52,254 bases of DNA from Ardenticatenaceae bacterium (GCA_020634415.1 JACKBT010000034.1:1-52254); one strand, 5' to 3'. Positions 1 through 9,564 are shown, counted from the stretch's first letter. Notes: generated by a model from the letters alone, not told the origin. Program-made: numbers and translations.

Positions 1-3000
1 GATGCGAAGCTCATTCTCACCAGTTTGCGCGGCTGCGGCGGGGATGACAAGGTGCGGAGACGGCCGTCCGCGCCCCAACACCCCCGTCTCCACCACCTCA
101 CCATTCAGCCACACCGTATATTCCGTGTCCGCAGCCACATCCGGCTGCGCCAGCAGATGGTCTGTCAGGGCCAGCAGCGTAAAGGCCGTCTCATTCGTCG
201 TACCCCAGCCCTCACTGCGCCGCTGCGCCATCAGCCAGCGCACAATGCTGCCTTCCAGCGCCTGCCCCGGCCGAATCTGGCTGATGGCACTCAAAGCCAG
301 CGCCGTATTGCGCACATCCGAAGCCATCGTCTTTTGGTGGTAATAACCATCGTCACTGTCGCCCGTCCAGTAGGCGTAGCTGCCCGTCACCGTCACCGTT
401 TCCAGAAGATAGTCTACGGTTTGGCGAGCGACGGCCGTTTCCCCCACCTCCCACAAAGCTAGGGCCAACGCCGCCCGGCTAAAGGTATCCAGGCTGTCAA
501 GCTCCTCGGCTAAGGCCAGCGTCTCTTCGCTGTTACCTTGCCCGGCCAGGGCCATGCTGTACAGGGCAAAGGCACGGGTGCGGCTGTCCATCACAGCCAG
601 ATGGTCGTTGAGCCAGGTTGCACCCCGCGCAATCACCGCCGGATCAATCTCGTAACCGGCATCGGCCGTTACCGCCAGGCCAAAGACCACCCACGCCGTC
701 TGGTAATCGTGCGTGGGGTCACTGTACCACCAGCCCCAGCCGCCATCGCTGTGCTGGAAGCCATATAGCCGTTGGATGCTGGCCTGAATCATCGGCTCCA
801 ACTCGGCAAACCGCGCCGGGTCGCCAATGCCCAATTGGAACAGGGCGCGGCCCACCACCGCATTGGGCAGGGCGCGGCTCATCGTCTGCTCCACACAGCC
901 GTAGGGGTAGCCCGTCAGGTACTCCGCGCCATCCAGCAAACTGCCAGCAATGGAACGGCTCAAATCAACCGTGATGGTGCCCATGGGCAGGGCATTGGCA
1001 GGCAGCGTCACCGTAGTGTTGAATTCGCCCGTGAATTGGCCTACCTGCGTGGTCATGTCGGGGATGGCGAGGGGCTGCACCGTCAGGGGCAGGCGAAGGG
1101 CATCGCCGCCCTGGCCGTCGTTGGCCGAAATGGTCAGTTCCACGGTGCCGGCCTCTGGCACGGCCACCGGCCAGCCCACAATTTGCTGCCCGTCGGGGGC
1201 GATGGTGATGCTTTGTACCGCTTCGCCGGTGAGGGTGAAGCTGTCGCTGTCGGCTGCCAGTTGCACGCTGAGGGTACGCGGCTGGCTGCTGTAGTTGTGG
1301 ATGATGGTGGAGAGGATGAAGCTGTCACCGGCGGTCAGGATGCGCGGCAGGATGGGGCTGACGACGATCTCTTTTTTGGTGATGATGTTGAAGCTGGTTT
1401 CGCCGATTTGGGTATCGGCCGTTACCGCCCGCGCCGTCAGCCGCCAACTAGTCAAATCATCGGGCAGGGTGAAGCTGACGGTGACTTCGCCGTTGGCATC
1501 GGTGCGCAGGACGGGATACCAGGCGGCTGTGTCCTGAAAGTTGGTGCGCGGACGGCCGATTTCCAGGCCGCCACCACCGCCACCACCGCCACCACCCCCC
1601 ATCCCGCCAGGAATCCACAAGCCGCGTGTGGGGCGCATACTGTCATAGGTGACGACTTGATTGCCGCGCTCGAAGTAGAAGGTGTCATACATCTGGCGCG
1701 TCAGGTCGGGGCTGAGGCTGAAGATGGCCTCATCTACCACCGCCAGGGCCACTTCGGCGGAGACGGGGTCGCCGACGAAGTTGGTGGTACGCAGAGTGAT
1801 GGTGGCTGTCTCACCCGGCGCGTATTCGGCCTTGTCGGGCGTGATGGTGATGGTGAGCTTTTTGTGAATGGCAGGCACATTCAGCTTGATGCTGCTGACC
1901 AGCAGTTCGGCATCGGGAATGCTGTAGGACATGTCGGCGTGGAGGGTGTTGCTGAGGGGCTTCCAGACTTGAATGGTGGCGTAGACGTTGGGCGTATATG
2001 CCTGGTTCAAGGGGATGTCAATGGTGGTTAGCGGGGCCGTCAGTTCAATCACGCGCTGGTCGAGGACATCGTTGCGCTCGATGGTGAGCAGGGCCGGGCC
2101 GCTGATGTTGCTCTCGACGAACAGTTGGGCGGTGTCGGCGAAGTGGTAGCTCTCTTCGCTGGTGTAGAGGGTGAGGCCCTCGCTGCGACCAAACCAACTG
2201 CTCCAATAGGTGCGATGGTAGGCCAGCAGCCAGCTTTCGCGCTCGATGTGGTTGCCGCGTTGGTCGGTGCTGCTGGCGGTGAGGCGATAGTAACCGGCCT
2301 CGGCGGCGGTGAGGGTGGCGGTGAAACGGCCGTTGCCATCGGTCGTGCCCACAAAACTATCTACCACCCCATTGGTGCTGCCTTCGTCATAGCGGTAGCG
2401 GCGCAGTTGCACGTCTACCTGCCGGTTGGCGACGGGCTGCCCGAAAATATCGCTGACGGTGATGGTGACGTTGAAGGGCTGCTGGGGCGTTTTGAGGTAA
2501 CGGCCGCGCTCCAGGCTGATGGATTCGGCCAGTTCGTACACTTGCACAGGGGCCTGGGCGGCCACGCCCTGGTGGCTGCCGTCGTCAATGACGGCCTCGA
2601 CGATGTAGCTGCCGTCATCGCGGGTGTGGATGCTGGAGAAGGTGGTGGTGAAACGGCCGTTGCCATCTGTTTTGCCCCGCACCACACTGCCTTCGTCAAA
2701 CTCGTCGTAATAGCCCCAACTGTAATAAAGTGTCACCACCACATCGGCATTGGCGACGGGTTCGCCCAGGAAATATTGGCTGTCTACGGTGACGCTGATG
2801 GGAGAGCCAGTCAGGTAGGCGGTGGCATCGGTGGTGACGGTGACGGCGTGGTCGGGTTTGCGATAGTCTTCAACTTTGAATTCCTGCTCGCGGGTGACGC
2901 CATCGTAGCTGATGACGACGCGGTAGCTGCCCAACATGGCCCCTTCGCTTAACTGGAATTGGCCGTTGACGGTGCCGTAGTCGTTGGCGGTGAGGTTGAA

Positions 3001-4878
3001 GGTTTGCACGGTGTTGCCGCGGGCATCGCGGATGCTGGCGGTAACGGCCGTTCCCTCCACCACTGGGCTGGCCGTCACATCATCAATCTGGCGCACAATG
3101 GCTTTGTAGTAGACGGTGTGGCCGGGGCGGTAGATGGGCCGGTCGGTGCTGATGTGGATGGCGGCGGCGGATTGTTGGGAGCTGTATCCGGTGCGCCGCC
3201 AGCCCCACTCGAAGCCGGTGAGGGTGATGTCGCTGCCGTCGCGGGCGATGAGGTAGCTGCTGCTGAGGTGGCCGGATGGGGTGAGGGTGGCGAGGCCGCT
3301 GTTGTCGCTGGTTTGGCTGGTGAGGAAACGGCCGTCTGTATCATAAAGCTCTACGCGCAAACCGGCGGCTGGCTGGTTGGCGAAGTCTGTTGCCCAGGCC
3401 ACCAACTGCCCTGGTGTCTGCTTGGCGACAAGGGTGTGATTGGTGAGCAGGATGAAAAGGCTGTCGTTCACGAAATCGCTGCTGAGGGTCAGGATGTAGG
3501 GGGCGGGGGCCACATCGCTGGGGATGATGAGTTCTTGAGGGTCGAGGTATTCATCGCCTTCGGGGCTGGTTTGTTCTTGCCAGGTGCGGGCCAGGGGCAG
3601 GCGGCTGGTATCGAGGTCGCCTGTGGCATATTGGCTGATAAATTGTTCGGGGGTGAGCTGGTAGAGGTTGAAGGTGACGGTTTTTTGGCCCTGGTTGTAG
3701 CCGCGATAGTGGACGGCGCGACGGCCGTTGGCGGCGACAATTTGCACATCATAACCGCTGCCAAAGTCGGCCACATCGGCATAATGGCTGGTTTGGAAGT
3801 ACCACGCTTGGGGCTGGGAGAAGAGGGGCTGCCCCTGTAGATCGGTGGCGGTGTTGTTCAGATCGAAACGGTAGTAGGCGAAGTCGGGGAAACGGCCGTT
3901 GATGGGGGTGAACACCATTGTGTTTTCTTCCCAGCTAATTGTGCCTGGTGTTGCCGGTGAGAGGGAAAAGGCGGCGGCGGCGGTGGTTTTGTTGACAGGC
4001 TGGAAGAAGTTGATTCTGATGGGTTCAGATGGGGAGACAGAGTAGCCGTCGGGGGAAACGGCCGTTACCCAACTGGAGGTGATGAAGGGCTGGCTGACGA
4101 TGCTGCTCAGCAGATCGCCATTGGCTTCAGCCACCCTCCCTGCAAAGGAGACACGGTACTCTGTTTCTCGCCTCAGAGGTTCGGTGGGAGTGAAGGTTAA
4201 GACTGTGCCCTCGTCATTCCAGGTGATGGTGCCGGGCGCAGCCGGTTCCAGCTTAAACTGGGCGGCCACACCGACTGTGTCCATCACATAGTTAAAGTGT
4301 ACTTCGACAGCCGCCAGGGGATCGGCGGCGGTGGGGAGATCGTAACGGGCGACCACACGCGGGGTGCGGAAGGTGTAGGTCTGCCCGCCAACCAGATAAA
4401 CGCCAGCGCTGTTGGTGGCGGCGCTGCTGAGGTGCACGGAGTAGGAATAGGCGGGGGCCAGCAGTTCTGTCGGCTGGATGAGCAGGACGCGCTCGGATTC
4501 CCAGGTGAGTTGGTAGGGGATGGCGGGCTGGATGGTGAGGGCAGCGGCGACGCTGGCCTGATCCATAGCCTGGCTGAAGGTGAGGCGGATGTCGGGGCGG
4601 CGGGTGTGGAGGTTGGTGGCGGGTGAGGTGTCGGTGATGAACGGCCGTTCGACAACAGCCGTGGGGGCAGCTTCTGTTACCTCTTCTACGGGGGAAGGTG
4701 TGGCGGTGGAAACGGCCGTAGCGGTGGCTGCAGCCGTAGCCGTAGGGGACGCGGTGGCCGTAGCGGGCACAGGTGTGGCTGTTACCAGCCTTTCTACCTG
4801 CACCACTTCTTGCCCCAACCGGGGGCCGCAAGCTGTCACCGTCAGAATGAAAACGAGGGCGAGTAATAAACGCTTCAT
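1..4878 (-). CDS. Alpha-2-macroglobulin family lipoprotein (3' end beyond window)
   Basis: Partial gene: 1,626 codons are visible and the frame stays open to the window edge. ATG at 4878 has a good ribosome site (AGGAGG 6 nt upstream). Residues 1-17 are a lipoprotein signal ending in VTAC, so Cys17 should be lipidated. A Thr/Ala/Pro-rich linker follows, then Ig-like/macroglobulin domains. A run of nine glycines (about 1560-1600) precedes the A2M domain. The thioester motif GCVEQT lies at residues 1327-1332 (883-900), followed by Trp/Gly-rich alpha-toroid helices (for example GWGWWYSD). Bacterial A2Ms of this family trap attacking proteases through the Cys-Gln thioester and are anchored on the cell surface or in the periplasm. 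Family members are usually about 1,700-1,900 aa, so little is missing. Family assignment is firm; the in vivo protease target is inferred. Confidence 0.95.
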   Translation of the reverse strand, partial: MKRLLLALVFILTVTACGPRLGQEVVQVERLVTATPVPATATASPTATAAATATAVSTATPSPVEEVTEAAPTAVVERPFITDTSPATNLHTRRPDIRLTFSQAMDQASVAAALTIQPAIPYQLTWESERVLLIQPTELLAPAYSYSVHLSSAATNSAGVYLVGGQTYTFRTPRVVARYDLPTAADPLAAVEVHFNYVMDTVGVAAQFKLEPAAPGTITWNDEGTVLTFTPTEPLRRETEYRVSFAGRVAEANGDLLSSIVSQPFITSSWVTAVSPDGYSVSPSEPIRINFFQPVNKTTAAAAFSLSPATPGTISWEENTMVFTPINGRFPDFAYYRFDLNNTATDLQGQPLFSQPQAWYFQTSHYADVADFGSGYDVQIVAANGRRAVHYRGYNQGQKTVTFNLYQLTPEQFISQYATGDLDTSRLPLARTWQEQTSPEGDEYLDPQELIIPSDVAPAPYILTLSSDFVNDSLFILLTNHTLVAKQTPGQLVAWATDFANQPAAGLRVELYDTDGRFLTSQTSDNSGLATLTPSGHLSSSYLIARDGSDITLTGFEWGWRRTGYSSQQSAAAIHISTDRPIYRPGHTVYYKAIVRQIDDVTASPVVEGTAVTASIRDARGNTVQTFNLTANDYGTVNGQFQLSEGAMLGSYRVVISYDGVTREQEFKVEDYRKPDHAVTVTTDATAYLTGSPISVTVDSQYFLGEPVANADVVVTLYYSWGYYDEFDEGSVVRGKTDGNGRFTTTFSSIHTRDDGSYIVEAVIDDGSHQGVAAQAPVQVYELAESISLERGRYLKTPQQPFNVTITVSDIFGQPVANRQVDVQLRRYRYDEGSTNGVVDSFVGTTDGNGRFTATLTAAEAGYYRLTASSTDQRGNHIERESWLLAYHRTYWSSWFGRSEGLTLYTSEESYHFADTAQLFVESNISGPALLTIERNDVLDQRVIELTAPLTTIDIPLNQAYTPNVYATIQVWKPLSNTLHADMSYSIPDAELLVSSIKLNVPAIHKKLTITITPDKAEYAPGETATITLRTTNFVGDPVSAEVALAVVDEAIFSLSPDLTRQMYDTFYFERGNQVVTYDSMRPTRGLWIPGGMGGGGGGGGGGGLEIGRPRTNFQDTAAWYPVLRTDANGEVTVSFTLPDDLTSWRLTARAVTADTQIGETSFNIITKKEIVVSPILPRILTAGDSFILSTIIHNYSSQPRTLSVQLAADSDSFTLTGEAVQSITIAPDGQQIVGWPVAVPEAGTVELTISANDGQGGDALRLPLTVQPLAIPDMTTQVGQFTGEFNTTVTLPANALPMGTITVDLSRSIAGSLLDGAEYLTGYPYGCVEQTMSRALPNAVVGRALFQLGIGDPARFAELEPMIQASIQRLYGFQHSDGGWGWWYSDPTHDYQTAWVVFGLAVTADAGYEIDPAVIARGATWLNDHLAVMDSRTRAFALYSMALAGQGNSEETLALAEELDSLDTFSRAALALALWEVGETAVARQTVDYLLETVTVTGSYAYWTGDSDDGYYHQKTMASDVRNTALALSAISQIRPGQALEGSIVRWLMAQRRSEGWGTTNETAFTLLALTDHLLAQPDVAADTEYTVWLNGEVVETGVLGRGRPSPHLVIPAAAAQTGENELRI

Positions 4879-5295
4879 GGGATGCCTCCTGTAACTAATC
4901 TGGTCGCGTGTTCCGCGTTCCCAAGGCCGAGGTAAGAATAACCTCGGCTGCACAATAACCAATCAATTAGTTACAGTGTAGGCCAACGGCACAGCCTCTA
5001 CTTGACTGGCTTGCATCGCTTTCGCTACTTTCCCTACGTTTTTGGCACGAGCCGACTAAATACGCTCGTTCGTAAGACCTGAGTTCGGCATGATTAATCG
5101 TTCAGTTCCTCGAGCGAAAAATCCTCCCGGAGGCTTTTTTACGAAGGCTCTCTCGGGGGGAAACCTCCGGGAGGGTGAACGGTTATCGGCATGATTACTT
5201 GGCATCGAATTTCCCCGCCAATTCCTGAAAACAAAAAGGAGAGGGGTTGAGCCTCTCCTTCCAATCTTCTGTCAGTGAATCGTCGTTATGGATGG
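4879..5295. other. Intergenic region with inverted repeats, no gene
   Basis: This 417-base stretch holds no convincing gene. It contains the A2M leader and ribosome site at its left end. Near 5127-5176 two 11-base arms (CCTCCCGGAGG and CCTCCGGGAGG) are reverse complements of each other around a T-rich loop. The terminator for the response-regulator gene lies at the right end. The middle (about 4930-5100) shows nothing I recognise. Confidence 0.6.
5229..5262 (-). terminator. Rho-independent terminator of the receiver/CpaE-like gene
   Basis: On the minus strand AAGGAGAGGC, a short loop and CCTCTCCTT form a stem followed by TTTTTGTTTT. It lies 33 bases past the stop codon of the gene ending at 5296, which is the usual place for an intrinsic terminator. 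Confidence 0.75.
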
Positions 5296-6525
5296 CTAAT
5301 AGCTCATCTCATACTGCCTTGTATCAATCTGTTTGGTGTCGTCCACCAGCCAATCGGCCAGATCGAGCAGGGCTCGGGCGGGGCGGGCGTTGGGGTCTGT
5401 CAGGACGATGGGAACTCGTTCACGGGCAGCATCGTGGAAGATTTCGGGGGCGGTGGGGATGATGCTGACCACGCCGCGAATGCTGCGATGGCTAACGGTG
5501 ACGACGCTGGTGAGACGAGATGGTTCGTCATAGACAACGGTATCGCCGACCCCGGCCTGGTTTTCAATCTCCACGCGGTTCAGCTTGGTTGCCATCGGCG
5601 CACGGGTGATGACGACTAAATTGGCCCGATCAAATGTGCCCCAGTCCTTGAATTGGCTGATGCGGTGGCGGGCACAGCGCACACAAAATGTGTCTGGTTC
5701 GGTGAACAGCAGTACCTGATCGGCCAGTTCGAGGGCGCGACGCACATAGGGTGTGTCCATTGGCGGCAGATCGAGAATGATGAAGTCCATGCGTGTGGCC
5801 AGGGTATCGAAGATGGTTTCGACATGGCCCACCGTTAACTCTTGCTTTTGGGCGTTGAGAGGGGACATGAGCAGGTTGAGGCCGGAGGCGTGTTTGACGA
5901 AACAACGCTCGATTTCGGGGCGGCGTATCTGGTTGGCGTTTAGGGTGAGCAGGTTGCTAAAGTCGGTTTCGGCTTTGAGGCGGAGTTGGTGGGTGAGGGT
6001 GCCTCCGCTGGAACGACAGTCGAAGAGGACGGTGTTTTTATCTTGTTTGGCCAGGGCGGCACCGATGTTAACGGCCGTTGTCGTCACCCCAATCCCCCCT
6101 TTCGCCCCAATCATGGCAATCGTCCGGGCCGACGTGGGCGGTTTGACGCGAGCACGGAGCAGCAGAGCCTGGATGCGAGCTATTAGCTCCTTCGCGTTAA
6201 CGGGCTTGGGAATATAATCATCCGCACCCACCTGGAAGCCGCTCAATTTGGCATCAATATCGGCCAAGGCACTTAACATAATAATTGGGAGGCTGCGAGT
6301 AACTGGTCTGTCGCGCAGTTTCTGGCAAACCTCAATGCCACTCATGTCCGGCATCATCACGTCCAGCACAATCAGATCGGGCCGCACTTCATCGGCCTTA
6401 GCCAGGCCATCTTTGCCATTATGAGCTGTTTCTACTTCATAACCAGATTTTTGCAGAATGAAGCCAATCATACGTGATAATTCGGGATCATCATCAATTA
6501 TCAGAATACGTTGTTTTTGTGTCAT
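5296..6525 (-). CDS. Response regulator receiver fused to CpaE/MinD-like ATPase
   Basis: 409 aa in two domains. Residues 5-122 are a CheY-like receiver with the acidic pocket DDD near residue 11, phospho-acceptor Asp55 and conserved Lys107. Residues 135-390 are a ParA/MinD-type ATPase with a deviant Walker A motif, KGGIGVTTT, starting at Lys142. This arrangement matches CpaE/TadZ proteins, which place Tad-type pilus machinery at a cell site. No other tad/cpa gene is present here, so a link to pili is only a family inference. ATG at 6525 is preceded by GGAG 7 bases upstream. It is transcribed alone, between a promoter-rich region upstream and a terminator downstream. Confidence 0.88.
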   Translation of the reverse strand: MTQKQRILIIDDDPELSRMIGFILQKSGYEVETAHNGKDGLAKADEVRPDLIVLDVMMPDMSGIEVCQKLRDRPVTRSLPIIMLSALADIDAKLSGFQVGADDYIPKPVNAKELIARIQALLLRARVKPPTSARTIAMIGAKGGIGVTTTAVNIGAALAKQDKNTVLFDCRSSGGTLTHQLRLKAETDFSNLLTLNANQIRRPEIERCFVKHASGLNLLMSPLNAQKQELTVGHVETIFDTLATRMDFIILDLPPMDTPYVRRALELADQVLLFTEPDTFCVRCARHRISQFKDWGTFDRANLVVITRAPMATKLNRVEIENQAGVGDTVVYDEPSRLTSVVTVSHRSIRGVVSIIPTAPEIFHDAARERVPIVLTDPNARPARALLDLADWLVDDTKQIDTRQYEMSY

Positions 6526-6585
6526 GTCCTTGCTCCAACCAGTGTGAGATAGACTCTATTCTTCCAGTTGCCCTTTGCTAATTTG

Positions 6586-6669
6586 AGAATACTACCTGTG
6601 TCTTGTATGGTTTAACGTATTAATAATCTCTTACAGGCCATATTACACCTGTGTCTGGTATTTGTCTAA
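6586..6669 (-). promoter_or_regulatory. Tandem duplicated promoter-like modules upstream of the receiver/CpaE gene
   Basis: On the minus strand two related modules lie 54 bases apart. The upstream one has TTAGAC (6664-6669), an 18-base spacer and TAATAT (6640-6645). The downstream one has TTAAAC (6610-6615), an 18-base spacer and TATTCT (6586-6591). The spacers share the core GACACAGGT. The duplication is visible in the sequence; promoter activity is inferred. Confidence 0.45.
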
Positions 6670-6800
6670 CATAGGCCAGAAAACTCTAAAATTGGGGGTC
6701 TTCTGGAGAAAATCCTGTCGGATAATCAGTGACGAGTTAGCCAATACCGATGGGGTTAGTATACACTTGTTTGTTGTGATTGCTTGCCCATAATTAACGG

Positions 6801-6815
6801 GATTATAACAGGGTG
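6801..6815 (-). promoter_or_regulatory. Extended -10-like 15-mer, identical to the one at 9485-9499
   Basis: On the minus strand this reads CACCCTGTTATAATC, which contains the extended -10 pattern TGnTATAAT. The identical 15-mer lies upstream of the ABC-importer operon at 9485-9499. The copy here sits about 280 bases upstream of the receiver/CpaE-like gene and could serve as a distal promoter for it. No good -35 box was found. Confidence 0.4.
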
Positions 6816-6859
6816 TGGTGTGACTGTACGGCCGTTATCTCCCGTCACTACTGCTGCTC

Positions 6860-7621
6860 TCACCGCTCAAAACGGCCGATTGCGCTCAAAAACTGCCGGG
6901 TTCGCTCGTCCTGGGGGTCTGTAAAAATCTGTTCCGGCGGGCCAATTTCCACAAAACGGCCCTCATCCATATAGAGAATACGATGGGCAAATTGGCGGGC
7001 AAAACTCATCTCATGCGTCACTGTCAGCATCGTCATCCCCTCCTCCACCAACTGCTGCATCACCCCCAGCACCTCACCAATTAGCTCCGGATCAAGCGCC
7101 GAAGTGGGTTCATCAAACAGCATCACCTGGGGCTGCATAGCCAAAGCGCGGGCAATGGCTACGCGCTGCTGCTGCCCACCAGACAGCCGCGAAGGATACA
7201 CATCACGTTTGTTTTCCAGCCCCACTTTGATGAGATTTGCCATGCCTAGTTCAATGGCCTGGGCCTTGTCCATGCCTTTTACCGTTACCGGTCCTTCGAT
7301 CACATTTTCCAGGGCTGTCATATGGGGAAATAGGTTAAAGGATTGAAACACCATGCCCGTTTTGAGGCGTAGATCGTGAATTTGTTGGCGATATTCACGG
7401 CCGTTTCCATGCGCCGTCACCACCAGACCATCCACCTCAATCGAGCCATGATCCGGCTGCTCTAAAAAGTTGATGCAGCGCAAGAGCGTGCTTTTGCCCG
7501 AACCACTGCGCCCAATGATGCACACCACCTCAGCCGAGGCCACCTCAAACGACAAATCTTTCAGCACATGCAGATGATCAAAATATTTGTCTAGATGGGA
7601 AACGCAAACAATCGGTTTCAT
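6860..7621 (-). CDS. Polar amino-acid ABC transporter ATP-binding protein
   Basis: 253 aa, the full length of GlnQ/HisP-type ATPases. It energises uptake of a polar amino acid through the membrane permease encoded next to it. Visible motifs are Walker A GRSGSGKST (from residue 37), a Q-loop near VFQSF, signature LSGGQQQR (146-153), Walker B MLFDE (167-171) and a switch His in VTHE. The chosen ATG at 7621 overlaps the permease stop as ATGA, the usual translational coupling; an upstream in-frame extension would read into the permease gene and is not credible. It is the last gene of a three-gene operon. Confidence 0.93.
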   Translation of the reverse strand: MKPIVCVSHLDKYFDHLHVLKDLSFEVASAEVVCIIGRSGSGKSTLLRCINFLEQPDHGSIEVDGLVVTAHGNGREYRQQIHDLRLKTGMVFQSFNLFPHMTALENVIEGPVTVKGMDKAQAIELGMANLIKVGLENKRDVYPSRLSGGQQQRVAIARALAMQPQVMLFDEPTSALDPELIGEVLGVMQQLVEEGMTMLTVTHEMSFARQFAHRILYMDEGRFVEIGPPEQIFTDPQDERTRQFLSAIGRFER

Positions 7622-8469
7622 CGGCCGCGATCCCCTTTGGCGAGTGACGCTTCGATGCGGGCCTGAACGGCCGAAAACACAATCGTGATCACCCAATAGA
7701 AAACGGCCGCTATCAACAGCGCCTCCAAACTGCGGAAATTCGCCCGCCCCACCTTCTGTGCCCGCCACAAAATCTCCCAGGCAAACCCCGTCACCGAAAT
7801 AAGGGCTGTATCCTTCAACATGGCAATAAACTCATTGCCAATCGGCGGGATGACCAGGCGCAGTGCCTGGGGCAGCACAATACGGCGCATAATCTGGTTG
7901 GGTGTCATGCCAATGGCTAACGCCGCCTCCCGCTGCCCAATCCCCACCGATTGAATGCCCGCCCGCATGATCTCCGTCATGTACGCCCCGTAATTAATGC
8001 CCAAAGCCAGCACACCGGCCCAAATGCCCCCCAACGTAATGCCCAACTGGGGCAGCGCCAAAAAGATGAAGATAATCTGCAACAAAAGGGGCGTGCCCCG
8101 AATGAGCGAGATGTAAAAAGTAGCCAGGGCATAGGCGGGCGGGAAGCGGGAGAGGCGGCCCAATGCGCCCAGCAAGGACAAGATGCAGGCCAGGGCAATA
8201 GACAGAATGGCTAACAAGATGGTGAGGCCCACGCCGCCAAAGATGAAGGGAACCCACTGCCGCATAAAGGCAAGGTCGAGTTGAATGGTTCTGAAGCGAA
8301 AGCCGCCTATTTCAAAATCCAGGCCGCTAAAGGCCAGGATGAGGACAGCTAACAGGACAAGCCAAGATGCCCACACCCCCATCTGGAATCGGTTTTTTTG
8401 GCGTTGTTTGAGTTCAAAGATGAGTTCAGCCTGGCTTTTACCAGGGGAATCGGCCGTTGTACTTGCCAT
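7618..8469 (-). CDS. Polar amino-acid ABC transporter permease (HisM/GlnP type)
   Basis: 283 aa inner-membrane permease with several hydrophobic helices. The typical family region (SVGIGQREAALAIGM, then a Pro-Gln-Ala-Leu-Arg segment) corresponds to the EAA loop that contacts the ATPase. A cytoplasmic N-terminal extension of about 35 residues precedes the first helix. A GTG two codons upstream is possible, but ATG at 8469 sits 5 bases after GGAGG and is preferred. The gene overlaps the ATPase gene by 4 bases and follows the binding-protein gene across a hairpin, so one operon is likely. Confidence 0.93.
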   Translation of the reverse strand: MASTTADSPGKSQAELIFELKQRQKNRFQMGVWASWLVLLAVLILAFSGLDFEIGGFRFRTIQLDLAFMRQWVPFIFGGVGLTILLAILSIALACILSLLGALGRLSRFPPAYALATFYISLIRGTPLLLQIIFIFLALPQLGITLGGIWAGVLALGINYGAYMTEIMRAGIQSVGIGQREAALAIGMTPNQIMRRIVLPQALRLVIPPIGNEFIAMLKDTALISVTGFAWEILWRAQKVGRANFRSLEALLIAAVFYWVITIVFSAVQARIEASLAKGDRGR

Positions 8470-8491
8470 GATCACCTCCGGGACTAAAAAC

Positions 8492-8521
8492 AGATGGAGG
8501 CGTTATAAAACGCCTCCATCT
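8492..8521 (-). terminator. Intra-operon hairpin between binding-protein and permease genes
   Basis: A perfect 13-base stem (AGATGGAGGCGTT with its reverse complement) around a 4-base loop is followed on the minus strand by GTTTTTAG. It lies just after the binding-protein stop and just before the permease ribosome site. Such hairpins usually act as partial terminators or 3' stabilisers that raise binding-protein mRNA over permease mRNA. Confidence 0.75.
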
Positions 8522-8528
8522 ACCAAAC

Positions 8529-9386
8529 TTATTGGGTTGGGTCTTCCGTCAAATCTTCGTCAAACCACTTCATAGAAAGTTCGCTCAGCGTGCCATCGCT
8601 GTGCATTTCGGCGATGATGTCGCTGACTTTGGCAACCAGCGTGTCATTGGGCAGTTCGCTGTTTTTATCAAACGCGACCGCCAGATTCTCGGAGAAAACA
8701 GGGGAGCCAACCCGATGGATGGCAATGCCCTCACGGATAGCCGCTTCCACCACGGTATTGGAGGTGAGGAAGACGGAAAATTCTTCGCGGCCAGCCTGGA
8801 TGGATTGGGCACATTCATTGTCGGTAGCCAGGGGGACGACGCTTATGTCTGCCGGAGGCTGGGCGTAAAGGCTGGATTCGGGCAAACCCAGGGCTTCCAG
8901 ATCGCCATTCAGCCAGCTTTCGTAAGTGGTGGACAAGCCCACACACACAGTCTGCCCATTAATGGCATCCAATGAGTCAATACCCGAACTATCGGCAGCG
9001 GCGAATTGGGCGGGGGTGTAATAATAGGCCGGCGCGGCGAAATCTAGCACTTGTTGGCGGGCAGTGGTCACGGTCATGGAGCCTACGCTCATGTCCCATT
9101 GGCCGCCCCAGTTGCCTGCGGTGATCACATCCCAATCGGGTGTGACAAACTCGACTTCAACACCGAGCCGTTCGCCAATTTCGTTGGCAACGTCTACGTC
9201 GAAGCCTTCAAATGTACCATCTTCTCGTAAAAAGGATTGGGGGGCGTAGTTGGCATCAGTGGAGACGCGGATGGTGCCGTTGTTTTCGATCTCTTCGAGC
9301 AAGGTTTCGGCCTCGCCGCCGCCACAAGCGGCTAAAAATACAGTAAGGACTATCAGACTTAAGAACAAACGAATTACTTTTGACAT
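8529..9386 (-). CDS. Polar amino-acid ABC transporter substrate-binding lipoprotein
   Basis: 285 aa. A lipoprotein signal ends in LAAC (Cys21). The mature part is an SBP family 3 domain: residues about 38-270 show IRVSTDANYAPQ, the EGFDVDVANEIG segment and a second-lobe region with VAFDKN and IIAEM, all typical of glutamine/arginine/histidine binders. It captures an amino acid outside the membrane and delivers it to the permease encoded just downstream. ATG at 9386 follows AAGGAGAA by 5 bases. Longer in-frame starts would remove the signal peptide from the N-terminus. First gene of the operon. Confidence 0.93.
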   Translation of the reverse strand: MSKVIRLFLSLIVLTVFLAACGGGEAETLLEEIENNGTIRVSTDANYAPQSFLREDGTFEGFDVDVANEIGERLGVEVEFVTPDWDVITAGNWGGQWDMSVGSMTVTTARQQVLDFAAPAYYYTPAQFAAADSSGIDSLDAINGQTVCVGLSTTYESWLNGDLEALGLPESSLYAQPPADISVVPLATDNECAQSIQAGREEFSVFLTSNTVVEAAIREGIAIHRVGSPVFSENLAVAFDKNSELPNDTLVAKVSDIIAEMHSDGTLSELSMKWFDEDLTEDPTQ

Positions 9387-9484
9387 TTTCTTCTCCTTTA
9401 TATATAGAAAGACATCACGATTCTCGGTTTTGTTCAGCTTATGAGTTAGTTTTGAATGAGCATCATCTCCTCTTTTTGAAAGTT

Positions 9485-9499
9485 GATTATAACAGGGTG
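9485..9499 (-). promoter_or_regulatory. Extended -10 promoter element of the ABC-importer operon
   Basis: The minus strand carries TGTTATAAT (9486-9494), a consensus -10 with the TGn extension, about 100 bases upstream of the binding-protein start. The -35 region is weak, as is common with extended -10 promoters. The surrounding 15-mer recurs at 6801-6815. Confidence 0.5.
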
Positions 9500-9564
9500 A
9501 GCGCTGAAGAGCATGAAGTGATAGAGATGGGAGGCGGTAGATGCCATGCTGCCGCCAACCCAAA

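Noticed and set aside
1..4894. Many long open frames on the plus strand across 1-4900
   Set aside because: They lie opposite one continuous minus-strand alpha-2-macroglobulin frame with a lipobox and thioester motif; the plus-strand peptides are low-complexity Gly/Val/Ala-rich.
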